The notes: generated by a model from the sequence alone, not told the origin. A stretch of 64,000 nt of DNA from Candidatus Eiseniibacteriota bacterium (GCA_029569475.1 JAKQSZ010000026.1:1-64000), one strand, 5' to 3'. Positions 1 to 9,060 are shown, numbered from the stretch's first letter. Translations and numbers: made by a program.

Positions 1-6
1 TTGTGG

Positions 7-60
7 GACCTCCTTGTATTCTGGTTTGGTTTGGTCACCTCCAGAAATACAGGTGAGGTC
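7..60. other. Long imperfect hairpin in the non-coding left edge (1-231)
   Basis: No gene is supported between 1 and 231, and this stretch is visibly less GC-rich than the rest. Bases 7-12 (GACCTC) pair with 55-60, 15-20 (TGTATT) with 46-51, and 21-24 (CTGG) with 41-44, leaving a 16-base loop. An outer pair TTGTGGG (1-7) / CCCACAA (74-80) could extend it. It lies downstream of the minus-strand glycan operon and may act as a terminator or belong to a regulatory leader outside the window; its role is unknown. Confidence 0.4.
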
Positions 61-231
61 TCACGCTGTGAAGCCCACAACTCCATATGAGATCCGATCT
101 TAACGTCCCAGGTGATTTTGAATCATGCGAAGCTATTTAGATGCCGTGCTATCGCGCGAGGTCCGGCCGCTTGGCGCCGTGGATTTCTGTCGCATCGAGG
201 CCGGAAGCCCGCGTCGGCTCGGCCGTCCGCC

Positions 232-2559
232 TTATTGGCCTGGCGCTACGGGCGATCCAGCCGGTGCGCCCGAGGAAGCCCGCCGCATCACCGCCTCGAT
301 TCCCTGCACGCGAGCGGAGTCGCCCCGTGCCGCGGCCAGCGACTCGCGGAAGAGCGGATCGAGCGAACCGGTCCGTCCGGTCGCGGTGTAGAGCCGGGCC
401 AGTTGATCCACGATCATCGGCCTCCCGGGAGCCAGGCGCCGGCATGTCTCCAACGCCGCGATGGCCTGATCGAATTCCTCGCGGCGCGCGTGGTAGGCGG
501 CCCGCAACCAGTGCGGTTGCACGTGATCCGGCCGCAACCCCTCGGCCACGCGGAGCAGGCTGTCCGCGCGCGGCCAGTCCTGCTGCTCGAGCGCGCTGGA
601 GGCGAGATCGATCGTGACCATCATCGAGTCGTCCTCGGCCAGGCGCATCCCGGGAGGGATGAGGGCATCCTCCATGTGGCGCTGGAACTCGACCACGGTC
701 TCGAGGTTGCGCTGCGCGACCGCGTAGTCCGGCTTGAGCCGCAGAGCCCGGGCCAGCACGGTCTGCGCCCGCGCCATGTCGCCCGACCGGATGAGAAGCT
801 GGCCGAGCTCGTTGAGGTAGAGCGGATTGGTCGGACGCTGGCGCGCCAGGCGCCACATCAGCTCCCTGGCCTGGTCGTGCTCCTGCCGTGCCTGGTGGAG
901 GGAGGCCAGGGTGAAGAGCGTGCCCGCGTGGGTCGAGTCGATGGCGAAGGCGGCGCGAAGCTGCTCTTCCGCGGCTCCGAGGAGAGCGTCTCTCTGATAG
1001 GCCTGCGCCAGCGCGACCCGGGCTTCCAGGTTGGACGGGTTCGTCCGCACCGCCGCCTCCAGCAGCGGAACAGCCGGCCGCACCGACTGCGTCTGGAGGA
1101 ACGAACTCGCGGTCAGCCGGAGATCCTCGGAGGTGTCGCGCAGCGCCGAGGTGGGGGAGATCCAGCCGGCCCCCAAGGAGAGGAGGATGCCGGCCGCCAG
1201 GGCCACCAGGGAAGTGCGGAGCCGGGATCTCCTCGAGGCATCTTCCGCGGGCTCCTCGAGTCCCGAGCGCAAGCCGGCGAGCCACGCTCCACCCAGCGCG
1301 GCAAGCAGGGGCAGGGCCGCCTGTCGCGAAGCCGCGGAGGTCGGCCCGATCAGACAGGCGAGGGCCACGGCCGTCAGCCCGAGGCTCAACAGCCGGGTCA
1401 GGGGATCGCGCCGCCGCCAGACCAGCCCGGCCAGGCCCAGTCCGAAGAGAGCGGCGAAGCTCACGGCCGCGTAGCCGAACACCGGCGCGTGGCGGGTGAG
1501 GAGGAAGACCGGCGCGAGGTCATCGGGAATCGGGAAGGCGCCGATCGTCCCGGCGGCCTTGGTCAAGAGCACCCCGATCGTGCTCACCGGGTTCTCGACG
1601 GCCCGGCGGAAGCCCCGGGAAGCGTGGAAGCGCGCCACGTCTCCCCAGCCGCCTTCCCGGCCGAGGGCTTCCCAGGTGGCGGTTTGAAGCGAGATCTCGT
1701 CCCGCCACGCCGGCGGTTTCAAGGCGCGGGGGGTGCCTCCGCTGGCCGGATCGAAAGCGCGGTCGATGGACGGCCCCGCGCCCCAGTTGAGCACGAAGGC
1801 TCCCCCGTCGATGGAACCATGGCGGGCCATCAATCCCCCGCCGGCGACGAGGCAGACCAGGACGGGAACAAGAGCGGTCCCGAACGCGCGGCGTCCCTGC
1901 GGGGATCGCAGGTGATCCCAGGCCCAGAGCGCGGCCAGGGCCAGGAAAGGCAGGCTCTGGAGGAGAAAGCCGAAAAGCACGCAGGCGGAGAAGGCCAGGC
2001 CCAGGCCGATGCCAGGACGTTGCCGCTCCTTGTCCCACAGCCAGAGAGCGGCGGCCAGGGCGAGGGTGGCGAAGGTCACCGGCGTATACCGAGCGGCGAA
2101 GAAGCCGCCGAGCGGATCGAGGGCATAGAGGACGACCGCGACCACGGCGGCGCGGCCCCCCCAGTGCCTTCTCACGAGCAGCATGAGCAGGACGGCGGCG
2201 ACGCCCTCGATGATGGACTGCAGGATGGCGAGAGGGCGGCTTCCGCCCTGCTCCAGCCCGGGGGCCAGGCGCACCAGGAGCGGGTAAAGGACGGACCCGT
2301 GCGGCAGCGAACCGGAGGCGCTCTCGGAGAGGGCGGCCTGCTGGTAGGCGGCATCTCCCAGCACCGGGTGCAGCACGATCGGCGCGTGCGACAACAGCAA
2401 CGCGGCCGCGAGGCGAAGCCCGACCACGATCAAGGCCACGGCCAGCCAGGCCGGTGGGGCCGACGGATGGGGGAGCGCCGGTCGGGGCGGCCGGGGCTTC
2501 CGGGGCTTCGCCGCGGAGGTCGGGCCTCGGTCCTTCTTGGCTTGTGCTGCTTTGCTCAT
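232..2559 (-). CDS. GT-C type membrane glycosyltransferase-like protein with C-terminal TPRs
   Basis: About 775 residues. The N-terminal half is a polytopic membrane region starting after a short basic, Lys/Pro-rich cytoplasmic segment; its organisation resembles dolichyl/undecaprenyl-phosphate-sugar transferases of the GT-C (PMT/GT39) fold. The C-terminal third is soluble and made of TPR-like helices (motifs such as NPSNLEARVALAQAYQRD and PLYLNELGQLLIRSGDMAR). I chose the ATG at 2559 because GGAGG sits 7 bases upstream; the frame stays open further upstream but without an equally good site. It is the last gene of the minus-strand glycan operon, 32 bases after a TMTC-like gene. Likely role: transfer of a lipid-linked sugar at the periplasmic face, with the TPRs contacting the acceptor (inference). 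Confidence 0.7.
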   Translation of the reverse strand: MSKAAQAKKDRGPTSAAKPRKPRPPRPALPHPSAPPAWLAVALIVVGLRLAAALLLSHAPIVLHPVLGDAAYQQAALSESASGSLPHGSVLYPLLVRLAPGLEQGGSRPLAILQSIIEGVAAVLLMLLVRRHWGGRAAVVAVVLYALDPLGGFFAARYTPVTFATLALAAALWLWDKERQRPGIGLGLAFSACVLFGFLLQSLPFLALAALWAWDHLRSPQGRRAFGTALVPVLVCLVAGGGLMARHGSIDGGAFVLNWGAGPSIDRAFDPASGGTPRALKPPAWRDEISLQTATWEALGREGGWGDVARFHASRGFRRAVENPVSTIGVLLTKAAGTIGAFPIPDDLAPVFLLTRHAPVFGYAAVSFAALFGLGLAGLVWRRRDPLTRLLSLGLTAVALACLIGPTSAASRQAALPLLAALGGAWLAGLRSGLEEPAEDASRRSRLRTSLVALAAGILLSLGAGWISPTSALRDTSEDLRLTASSFLQTQSVRPAVPLLEAAVRTNPSNLEARVALAQAYQRDALLGAAEEQLRAAFAIDSTHAGTLFTLASLHQARQEHDQARELMWRLARQRPTNPLYLNELGQLLIRSGDMARAQTVLARALRLKPDYAVAQRNLETVVEFQRHMEDALIPPGMRLAEDDSMMVTIDLASSALEQQDWPRADSLLRVAEGLRPDHVQPHWLRAAYHARREEFDQAIAALETCRRLAPGRPMIVDQLARLYTATGRTGSLDPLFRESLAAARGDSARVQGIEAVMRRASSGAPAGSPVAPGQ

Positions 2560-2591
2560 CGGCGAGCCTCCATGCGGCCATGCCGAACCGT

Positions 2592-4865
2592 TCAAGGGCA
2601 ACGTTCGGCGAGCTTGCTGCGGATCGACCCCGGCACCGTCCCGGAACGCTCCAGCGAGTCCACCCACGCGCGGGCTGCGCTGCAGCCGTCGCGGGCCAGC
2701 AGGGCTTCGATCAAGGTGTCGGCGGCGTTGGCGTCGGGTCGTGCGGCATAGGCAGCCCGCGCCAGAGTAACCGCCTCGCCTGGACCGCGGCCACTGACCG
2801 CCAGGAACCAGGCCGCGTCATTCTGCGCCTCCGGATCGTCCGGCTCGGCCCGCAGAATGCGGCGATACATTGCCTCGGCCTCATCCTCCCGCCCGGCCTG
2901 CCAGAGCGCGAAGGCCCAGTTGTGATGGGCGCGACGGTTGCCCGGATCGCGCGAGACGGCATTTTCCCATGCGGAGGCCGCTTCGCTCCACCGGCTTTGC
3001 GCGGCCAGGGCGGAGGCGATGCCGATCGCCACGCGAGGATCCCCGGGAGGGAGCCGCGGCTCGACGGCGCGAAACGTCGATTCGGCTCGGGCCCCTTCGC
3101 CCGTTCCCAGAAAAGCGTTGGCCAACTCCAGCACGCCGGACGCGCGCAACTCGCCGCGCTTCGCCGGGCCCAGCAGCAGCGCGACCGCGGCCGAGGGGTT
3201 GCCGCTCTTGGCTTCGGCGGCGGCATGGACCTCCAGCCCCGCGGGATACGCCGGGTGGAGCAAGGTGGCTCGCCGGGCGGCCGCGAGGGACTCCTCGAGG
3301 CGATCCGCCTTGAAGAGAGCCTGGGCATGGTTGGCCTGCACGCGGGCCGAGCGGGGGCTCGCCTCGGCGGCGGCCGCGAAGAGGGTGAGGTTGCTCTCCC
3401 ACTCGCGCGACCGGAGGAACGTGCGCACGCCCAGGAGGACCAGCCAGACGGCGGCGACGGCCACCAAAGCGCCGCGGGCGGACCCGGCGCTTCCCCGGCG
3501 CAACCGCGGTGCGCGGCGTCCCGGCGGTGGCGGAGCAGGAGGTCGTTGCGGCCGGGGATTCGCGTCTTGCTGCGACTGCGGGCTGGCGCTTCGCTGCGAC
3601 TGCGGGGTGGCGCTTCGCTGCGGCTGCGGGCTGGCGCTTCGCTGCGACTGCGGGCTGGCGCTTCCCTGCGGCTGTGGGCTGACGCTTCCGTCCACCTGCG
3701 GGCTGACCCTTCCGTCCGGTGCCGTGCCGCAGCTCTGCTCCGGGCGCATCCCCAGGCGCGCGGCGGCAAGCGCAAGGATCCAGATGGCGCCCAGGCTCGG
3801 CAGGTAGACCAGGCGTTCAGCCAGGACGGTGCCGATCGGCAACAGGATGTTGCTGGTCAACGTTCCCGCGGCGACCAGGAACCCGATGCCCCAGAGCATC
3901 GCCCGATCGCGGCGGCGCCAGGCCCATAGCACCCCCCCCACGCCCGCCGAAAGCAGGATCGCTCCGCCCGCCATCCACGCGGTGCTGGGAACCAGCTGGG
4001 GGTAGCTGTAGTCCGGGGCCAGGGACCACGGAACGAAGAGGCGCGCCAGGAAGCTGAGTTGAAACCCCGCCGCCGCCAGGACGCGCGCCGGCAGGGGAGT
4101 GTGATAGAGCACGTTGTCGGAGATGCTCACCGCGCCGAGGCCGACGAGGTCTCCGAGGAAACGCACCCGCAGGATGAGCACGAGCGTCAGGGCCGCTCCC
4201 CACGCCGCCAGGACCAGGCGCCAGCGCGCGGCCGCGGGCTTCGCGCTGTCCTCGCGTGCCGGCGGTGGAGCCGGCAAGCGCGGGAGGATGAGGTGCACGA
4301 CCGGCAGGGCCACAAGCCCGGCCGCGTTTTCCTTGGAGAGCAGGGCGAGCGCGAAGGCAAACGCGCTGATGGCCAGAACCCAGCCGCGCCGGGGAGCGCC
4401 GGTGAAGGCAAGCGCGGTCAGATAGGCCAGGAGCGAGCCGGCGGCCGCCCAGAGCTCGGCCTGTCCGGTGATCCAGGCGACGGCCTCGCTGCGCAAGGGG
4501 TGAACTGCCGCGATCAACGCGGCCCAGAGCGCGACCGTGGCGTGTTCGGGAAACAACCGGCGGAGCGTCCCGAAGAAGAGCAGCGTGACGGCGCCGTGGA
4601 GCAGGAGGCTCAGCAGGTGGAAAGGCCGAGGATCGGCTCCGAAGAGGCGGTACTGCAGCCAGAAACCGAAGGTGGTCCACGGGCGGTAGAGCCCGGTGCC
4701 CGGCTTGTCGTGCCAGTACGGGCTGCTCCAGGCGCCCGCCGGACCCGGCCCGGTGACGGCCGGATTCTCGGAGATCAAACCATCGTCGTCGTAGACAAAG
4801 CCATTGCCCACGATCGCGAGGTAGGGCACCCAGGACGCCACCAGAAGGATCAGCAGGGTTCTCAA
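2592..4865 (-). CDS. TMTC-like membrane protein with TPRs (putative O-glycosyltransferase)
   Basis: 757 residues. The N-terminus NGFVYDDDGLISENPAV followed by LYRPWTTFGFWLQYRLFG is the signature seen in TMTC-type and bacterial TPR-GT-C proteins; the acidic pair after Tyr matches the catalytic loop-1 acidic residues of GT-C enzymes. About ten hydrophobic segments follow, then a TPR domain from roughly residue 520 to the end (for example HHNWAFALWQAGREDEAEAMY). Between the two lies a low-complexity Ser/Pro/Gln repeat (DNA about 3561-3720) not expected in the family. The start codon overlaps the stop of the upstream GT-C gene (ATGA). Human TMTC proteins are O-mannosyltransferases; here donor and acceptor are unknown. 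Confidence 0.75.
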   Translation of the reverse strand: MRTLLILLVASWVPYLAIVGNGFVYDDDGLISENPAVTGPGPAGAWSSPYWHDKPGTGLYRPWTTFGFWLQYRLFGADPRPFHLLSLLLHGAVTLLFFGTLRRLFPEHATVALWAALIAAVHPLRSEAVAWITGQAELWAAAGSLLAYLTALAFTGAPRRGWVLAISAFAFALALLSKENAAGLVALPVVHLILPRLPAPPPAREDSAKPAAARWRLVLAAWGAALTLVLILRVRFLGDLVGLGAVSISDNVLYHTPLPARVLAAAGFQLSFLARLFVPWSLAPDYSYPQLVPSTAWMAGGAILLSAGVGGVLWAWRRRDRAMLWGIGFLVAAGTLTSNILLPIGTVLAERLVYLPSLGAIWILALAAARLGMRPEQSCGTAPDGRVSPQVDGSVSPQPQGSASPQSQRSASPQPQRSATPQSQRSASPQSQQDANPRPQRPPAPPPPGRRAPRLRRGSAGSARGALVAVAAVWLVLLGVRTFLRSREWESNLTLFAAAAEASPRSARVQANHAQALFKADRLEESLAAARRATLLHPAYPAGLEVHAAAEAKSGNPSAAVALLLGPAKRGELRASGVLELANAFLGTGEGARAESTFRAVEPRLPPGDPRVAIGIASALAAQSRWSEAASAWENAVSRDPGNRRAHHNWAFALWQAGREDEAEAMYRRILRAEPDDPEAQNDAAWFLAVSGRGPGEAVTLARAAYAARPDANAADTLIEALLARDGCSAARAWVDSLERSGTVPGSIRSKLAERCP
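3561..3720. repeat. 24-bp tandem repeat inside the TMTC-like gene
   Basis: Near-perfect units begin at 3585, 3609, 3633 and 3657, with degenerate copies on both sides (from about 3562, at 3681 and from 3705). The core of the unit is GCGCTTCGCTGCGACTGCGG. The period is a multiple of three, so copies add eight residues of the type Ser-Pro-Gln-x-Gln-Arg-Ser-Ala to the linker between membrane and TPR domains without breaking the frame. Copy number is probably variable between strains (inference). Confidence 0.9.
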
Positions 4866-6754
4866 CGGCGCACTTTCAGATCGGGGAGGGAGTCCTCCGG
4901 CGCCCAGGCTTCCCGGTCCACCAGCAGGAGGAGCCGTCTGCCCGAAACCCAGTCCTGGCGGTACTGGCGGAGCGCCTCGACGGGACGCATGGCCGCCAGC
5001 GAAGCGACCAGGAGGCTCATCGGATAGTCCACCTGATTCGCATCGATGCGCCGCTGGTGCGGCGGAGGGATCTGCGGCAGCGACGGCCAGGCCGGCTCGG
5101 CCTGGGGATTCCGCGCGCCTCCCGCGGGCGCGTCATCGGCCAGCCCCAGGACAAGCACGCGCCGGATCCCCGCCTGTTCCCACTGCCGGCGCAGCTCCCT
5201 GGCCTGCTCGTAGTAGGCCGCGGCCGAGTCGAGCGGCGTCGGGACCAGGCCGGCCGGATTGGCCGCGGCGGCAGGTGGAAAGGAGCCTGCCCAGGCGAGC
5301 CGATCCCACCAGCCGTTCCGCTTCCCGTAGTACTCCATGCTCGGACGCGACAGCGGTCCGAAGACCAGCGCATCGCCGGGCCGCACCTCTACGGCCAGCA
5401 CCCGGGCCAGCTCGCGGTCGGATTGTTTGACGATCCTCGAGGATCCCGAGAGCACCGGCGCCAGGACGACGACCCCGCTGATCGCCCAGACCGCCAGGCA
5501 GGCCCGGCCGGCCCAGGCCGGACGCAGGCAGGACCACCCGGCGCCCAGGAGCAGGAGCAAACCCGGGAGAGCCAGGCTGTCGGTCCGGCCGACCACGTAG
5601 GCCGGGGCCGCGACCAGGCTGACCAGGACAAGGCCGGCCAGGGGTACGAACGAGGCAAGCAGCGCGGCTGCCACGAGGGTGCGCCGCGATCCCTCGGGAT
5701 CTTCGTTCAGCCAGCTGGTCGCGCCCCGTGGCAGATAGGGGCGCAGGAGCAGACCGAGGCCGGCCAGCGTCCCCACGACCCCAAGCGCCAGCGTGAGCGC
5801 GCCCAGCATGGGAAACCCGGCGCCCGGCAGCGGCACGGCCGGACGCACCAGGGAGACTCCGCCGTTGAGGAACGCGGCCCAGGAGTAGAGTGGGGCCAGC
5901 GGCAACGGCCGCCCGTGTTTCCACCATTCTCCCATCCACGTGTTCAGCTCGTCGTGCACCCCCACTTGCGCCAGCAGGCGCAGGCCCCAGGGGATCGCCA
6001 GGATCACGCCCGCTCCGAGGATCCAGAGCGGCCACCTCGACCGCGGCGTTGGCCGGGGACGGCGCAGCACGGCCAGGCCCAGCGCGGGCGGAACCAGAAG
6101 AACTCCCAGGTTGTGGGCGTACATCAGGGAGAGTCCACCGGCGAGGAAGAGGATCGCGGGGCCGAGGCGGGGCCGGCGGCGCAGCTCCAGCGCGGCGAGC
6201 AGCAGGAGCAGACCGGCCAGGTGCAGGAAGCTGTAGCTGCGGGCCTGGCGCGCATGGAAGCTCGCGACGGCCGAGAAGGCGACGGTGACCACGACGAAGT
6301 CGGAGGACCGCGGCGCGTGGCGGCGGGCCAGCACCCAGGCCACGGCGACCGCCGCGAGACCGCAGAGGGCGGAGAAGGCGCGGATCCCGGCCTCGCTGTC
6401 GCCGGTCACGGCGATCGCGCCCTTGACGAGGTAGTAGTACAGAGGAGGGGCATCGTCGGAGCCCAGGCTGGTCCAGATCTCCTTCCAGGAACTCCAGGCG
6501 GCGTTGGCCGTGTAGGCTTCATCGCACCAGAGCGACTCCAGGCCGAGCATCCCGAAACGGAGCCCGGCCGCGGCAAGCAAAGCCAGGAGCGCGAGCAACC
6601 AGCCTCGTGTCATGCCGAAGGGTGCGGCCGGTGCCCGGTCTGGTGTCATGCCGAAGGGCCCAGGCGGGGTCTGATGGTGTTCCCCACCCTTGCCCGGCGG
6701 CCGCGCCTGGCCGGCAGACGGGTTGTGCGTCCGGTCCCCTGCGCCTCTCGTCAT
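4862..6754 (-). CDS. GT-C family (ArnT/PMT-like) membrane glycosyltransferase
   Basis: About 630 residues from this start. The motif LESLWCDEAYTANAAW near the beginning of the membrane domain, followed by DDAPPLYYYLVKG, is the acidic first periplasmic loop of GT39/ArnT-type enzymes that use a polyprenyl-phosphate-linked sugar. Many hydrophobic segments follow, then a soluble C-terminal domain. I placed the start at ATG 6754, which overlaps the TGA of the methyltransferase gene (ATGA), although no clear Shine-Dalgarno is visible; ATGs at 6649 and 6613 are alternatives that would begin close to the first hydrophobic helix. The N-terminal extension contains an unusual duplicated Phe-Gly-Met-Thr segment. 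The C-terminus overlaps the next gene by 4 bases. Confidence 0.72.
   Translation of the reverse strand: MTRGAGDRTHNPSAGQARPPGKGGEHHQTPPGPFGMTPDRAPAAPFGMTRGWLLALLALLAAAGLRFGMLGLESLWCDEAYTANAAWSSWKEIWTSLGSDDAPPLYYYLVKGAIAVTGDSEAGIRAFSALCGLAAVAVAWVLARRHAPRSSDFVVVTVAFSAVASFHARQARSYSFLHLAGLLLLLAALELRRRPRLGPAILFLAGGLSLMYAHNLGVLLVPPALGLAVLRRPRPTPRSRWPLWILGAGVILAIPWGLRLLAQVGVHDELNTWMGEWWKHGRPLPLAPLYSWAAFLNGGVSLVRPAVPLPGAGFPMLGALTLALGVVGTLAGLGLLLRPYLPRGATSWLNEDPEGSRRTLVAAALLASFVPLAGLVLVSLVAAPAYVVGRTDSLALPGLLLLLGAGWSCLRPAWAGRACLAVWAISGVVVLAPVLSGSSRIVKQSDRELARVLAVEVRPGDALVFGPLSRPSMEYYGKRNGWWDRLAWAGSFPPAAAANPAGLVPTPLDSAAAYYEQARELRRQWEQAGIRRVLVLGLADDAPAGGARNPQAEPAWPSLPQIPPPHQRRIDANQVDYPMSLLVASLAAMRPVEALRQYRQDWVSGRRLLLLVDREAWAPEDSLPDLKVRR
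6607..6658. repeat. 16-bp direct repeat, 36-bp period
   Basis: GTGTCATGCCGAAGGG occurs exactly at 6607-6622 and 6643-6658. It falls in the N-terminal part of the GT-C gene, encoding two Phe-Gly-Met-Thr tetrapeptides 12 residues apart, and both copies contain an in-frame ATG. It may be a partial tandem duplication, or the true coding start may lie within it. Confidence 0.7.
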
Positions 6755-7545
6755 GGTCTGGCCGCCGGCGAGGATGGAGAAGACGGCCGGGCCGCCACTG
6801 CCATCAGGGAGAGACCGAAGGGGCAGTCCGCCCATCGCAGCCAGCCGCGTTCCAGCGCCAGCACCGCCCCCAGCCCGGCGTTGAGCGCGGGAGGCAGCCC
6901 GCCGACATCGCTCCCGTGGCCGCCCCGGCGCAGCCGCCGCACCAGGGCCAGCGCGGGGAAGAGCAGGGTGTTCCAGTAGGTGACCCGCAGCGGTTGGAGT
7001 CCCGCTGCGCGGAGCAGCTTCACCAGGCCCGGCCGCGTGTAGCGGCGCGCGGTGTGGACGGCCTCGTCGTGGCTGGAGCGCAGCGCTTCATAGGCCGGCA
7101 GGTTCAGGAGGACCAGGCCGCCGGAAGCCAGGCAGCGCCGAAACTCGCGGAGCGCCTCGAGATCGTCCGCCACGCCGCGGTGGTAGAGCACGTCCAGCGA
7201 GACCACCGCATCGAAGCTTCCCTCGCGATAGGGGAGCCGGCTGACGCTGCCGCGGACCAGGGGCCAGGGACGGCGGCGGGCCGCATAGGCGACTGCGAGC
7301 GGGCTGAAGTCCAGGCCGTGGACAGAGCCGAGATCCTCCAGTCGCAGCAGCATGCCGCCGGTTCCGCAGCCGGCGTCCAGGATCCGCAGCGGTCGCGAGC
7401 GCGCCGCTCCGTCCGGGACGGTGTTCCGCCCGGGAGCTTCCGCGAGGAACCTCCGCAGCTCCCGCGCGGCCAGCTCCCGGAGGCCCCGGTACCACCAGTA
7501 GCTCTCCTCGAGGGCGAAGATGTTGCCGTACTCGTCCGGCTCCAT
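6751..7545 (-). CDS. Class I SAM-dependent methyltransferase
   Basis: 264 residues. Motif I ILDAGCGTGGMLLRL (SAM-binding glycine loop), an acidic residue after the second strand in VHGLDFSPLA, and motif IV SFDAVVSLDVLYH give a canonical class I Rossmann methyltransferase (Methyltransf_11/UbiE type). The C-terminal part FPALALVRRLRR suggests a membrane-proximal helix, as in methyltransferases acting on lipid-linked sugars. It lies between an SMR-like flippase gene (19-base gap) and a GT-C gene (ATGA overlap), so a sugar or a polyprenyl-linked glycan is the most likely substrate (inference from context). Confidence 0.85.
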   Translation of the reverse strand: MEPDEYGNIFALEESYWWYRGLRELAARELRRFLAEAPGRNTVPDGAARSRPLRILDAGCGTGGMLLRLEDLGSVHGLDFSPLAVAYAARRRPWPLVRGSVSRLPYREGSFDAVVSLDVLYHRGVADDLEALREFRRCLASGGLVLLNLPAYEALRSSHDEAVHTARRYTRPGLVKLLRAAGLQPLRVTYWNTLLFPALALVRRLRRGGHGSDVGGLPPALNAGLGAVLALERGWLRWADCPFGLSLMAVAARPSSPSSPAARP

Positions 7546-7564
7546 GGGAGTGCGCCGGGTCCCG

Positions 7565-7924
7565 TCAGGAACGGGAGATCAGCACGACCCCCACGCAGAT
7601 GACGAGGGCTCCCACCCAACGCAGCAGGCTGACGTGTTCCTTGAGGATGACCGCCGAGAAGACCAGCACGAGGATGTAGCCGATGGACAGCATCGGATAG
7701 GCCCAGGAGAGGTTGACCCGCGAGATGGCGGCCAGCCAGAACATGGCGCCGATGGCGAAGAGCACGAAGCCGACCAGGATCCTGGGATGGGTGAGGATCC
7801 GGCCGAGCGTGCCGAGAAGGTTGTCCAGTCCGAAAACCCCGATCTGGTTCATGCCCGACTTGAGCATGAGCTCGCCGCTGACCGAGAAGCAGATGGCGAT
7901 GAGCACGAGGGCGAAAGCGGTCAT
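7565..7924 (-). CDS. SMR/EamA-like four-helix transporter (ArnE-like)
   Basis: 119 residues with four predicted membrane helices, the size and topology of the small multidrug resistance fold. The sequence SGELMLKSGMNQIG and the ending with SWAYPMLSIGYILVLVFSAV / KEHVSLLRWVGALVICVGV resemble the ArnE/ArnF subunits that flip undecaprenyl-phosphate-aminoarabinose. Only one such gene is present, so a homodimer is likely. The start overlaps the stop of the DegT aminotransferase gene (ATGA). Proposed role: flipping of a lipid-linked aminosugar made by the upstream enzymes toward the periplasmic GT-C transferases (inference). Confidence 0.72.
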   Translation of the reverse strand: MTAFALVLIAICFSVSGELMLKSGMNQIGVFGLDNLLGTLGRILTHPRILVGFVLFAIGAMFWLAAISRVNLSWAYPMLSIGYILVLVFSAVILKEHVSLLRWVGALVICVGVVLISRS

Positions 7925-9060
7925 GCCTCCTCCAGTGGGTGCGGTTCTCCGCGCAGGACTTCACGAATCGCCGTGATGATCGCCTCAAGCTGATCGGACC
8001 GCAGCTCCGGGTAGAGCGGCAGGGTGGCGATCCGGCCGGCGCGGGCTTCCGCGTGGGGGAACGATCCCGGCCCGAGTCCCAGCCAGGCGTAGGCCTTCTG
8101 CAGGTGGATCGGACGTGGATAGTGCACCGCGGTGCCGACGCCCCGCCTCTCCAACTCGGCACGGAAGCGATCCCGCCGGGCCACCTGCACCACGAAGAGA
8201 TGCGGCGAATCCGCCGCCCCGGGGTCGGGCGGCAGCGCGAGAGGACAGTCCCGCAGTTCCTCACGGTAGGCGCGGGCGATCTCGCGACGGCGCTCGATCC
8301 AACCGCCCAGGCGGGGAAGCTTGGCGCGCAGGACGGCCGCCTGCATCTCGTCGAGGCGGCTGTTGAAGCCGATCGAGTCGCTCTGGTACCGCGCGGTCTC
8401 GCCGTAGTTGCGCAACTCGCGCAGGCGCCGGTTCAGCGCGGGGTCGTTCGTGGTGCACGCGCCCCCGTCGCCGTAGGCGCCGAGGTTCTTCGTCGGGTAG
8501 AAGCTGAAGCAGCCGACATCCCCGACCGACCCGGCGGAGCGGCCTTCCCACCGGGCGCCGTGCGCCTGGGCTGCGTCCTCGATCACCGGGATCCCGCGGC
8601 GCCGGGCCAGCTCCAGGACCGGTCCCAGGGGAACGCACCGCCCGTAGAGGTGCACGGGTATCAGCGCCCGGATGTCCGACGTCAGCCGGCGCTCCAGATC
8701 TTCGAGGTCCAGCAGTCCCGTGCGCGGATCCACGTCGGCGAAGGCGGGGATGCAGCCCGCCTGCACGATCGCGGCCGCGGTTGGCACGGCGGAGTTCGGA
8801 ACGGTCAGCACGCGATCGCCGGCCTTGAGCCCGAGCGCCCGCAAGGCCAGGTGGATCGCGTCCGTCCCGGAGGCTACGCCCGCCGCGTGCGCCACGCCGA
8901 CGAAGGATGCGAATTCTTCCTCGAAGAGCCGTCCTTCCTCTCCCAGGACGAACCAGGAACGGGCCAACACCCGGTCCAGGGCGGCCCGGAGCGCGCCCTC
9001 GTGTTCACGGAACTGCGCGCTGAGATCGCAGACCGGGATCGTCGTGGGGATGTTCATCAC
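7921..9060 (-). CDS. DegT/DnrJ/EryC1/StrS family sugar aminotransferase
   Basis: 379 residues, normal for the family. PLP-enzyme hallmarks: SGTDAIHLALRALG, IEDAAQAHGA with the Asp that contacts the pyridine nitrogen, and FSFYPTKNLGAYGDGG with Lys191 as the Schiff-base lysine. The family transaminates 4-keto or 3-keto nucleotide sugars (ArnB, RfbE, DesI). It follows an SDR nucleotide-sugar gene, which probably makes its keto substrate. The first codon is GTG at 9060, overlapping the upstream stop (GTGA); the next codon is ATG at 9057, an equally possible start. Confidence 0.88.
   Translation of the reverse strand: MMNIPTTIPVCDLSAQFREHEGALRAALDRVLARSWFVLGEEGRLFEEEFASFVGVAHAAGVASGTDAIHLALRALGLKAGDRVLTVPNSAVPTAAAIVQAGCIPAFADVDPRTGLLDLEDLERRLTSDIRALIPVHLYGRCVPLGPVLELARRRGIPVIEDAAQAHGARWEGRSAGSVGDVGCFSFYPTKNLGAYGDGGACTTNDPALNRRLRELRNYGETARYQSDSIGFNSRLDEMQAAVLRAKLPRLGGWIERRREIARAYREELRDCPLALPPDPGAADSPHLFVVQVARRDRFRAELERRGVGTAVHYPRPIHLQKAYAWLGLGPGSFPHAEARAGRIATLPLYPELRSDQLEAIITAIREVLRGEPHPLEEA

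Noticed and set aside
112..2751. Long open frame on the plus strand opposite the GT-C/TPR gene
   Set aside because: Arg/Gly/Pro-rich, no domain and no ribosome site; it is an antisense shadow created by high GC at third codon positions.
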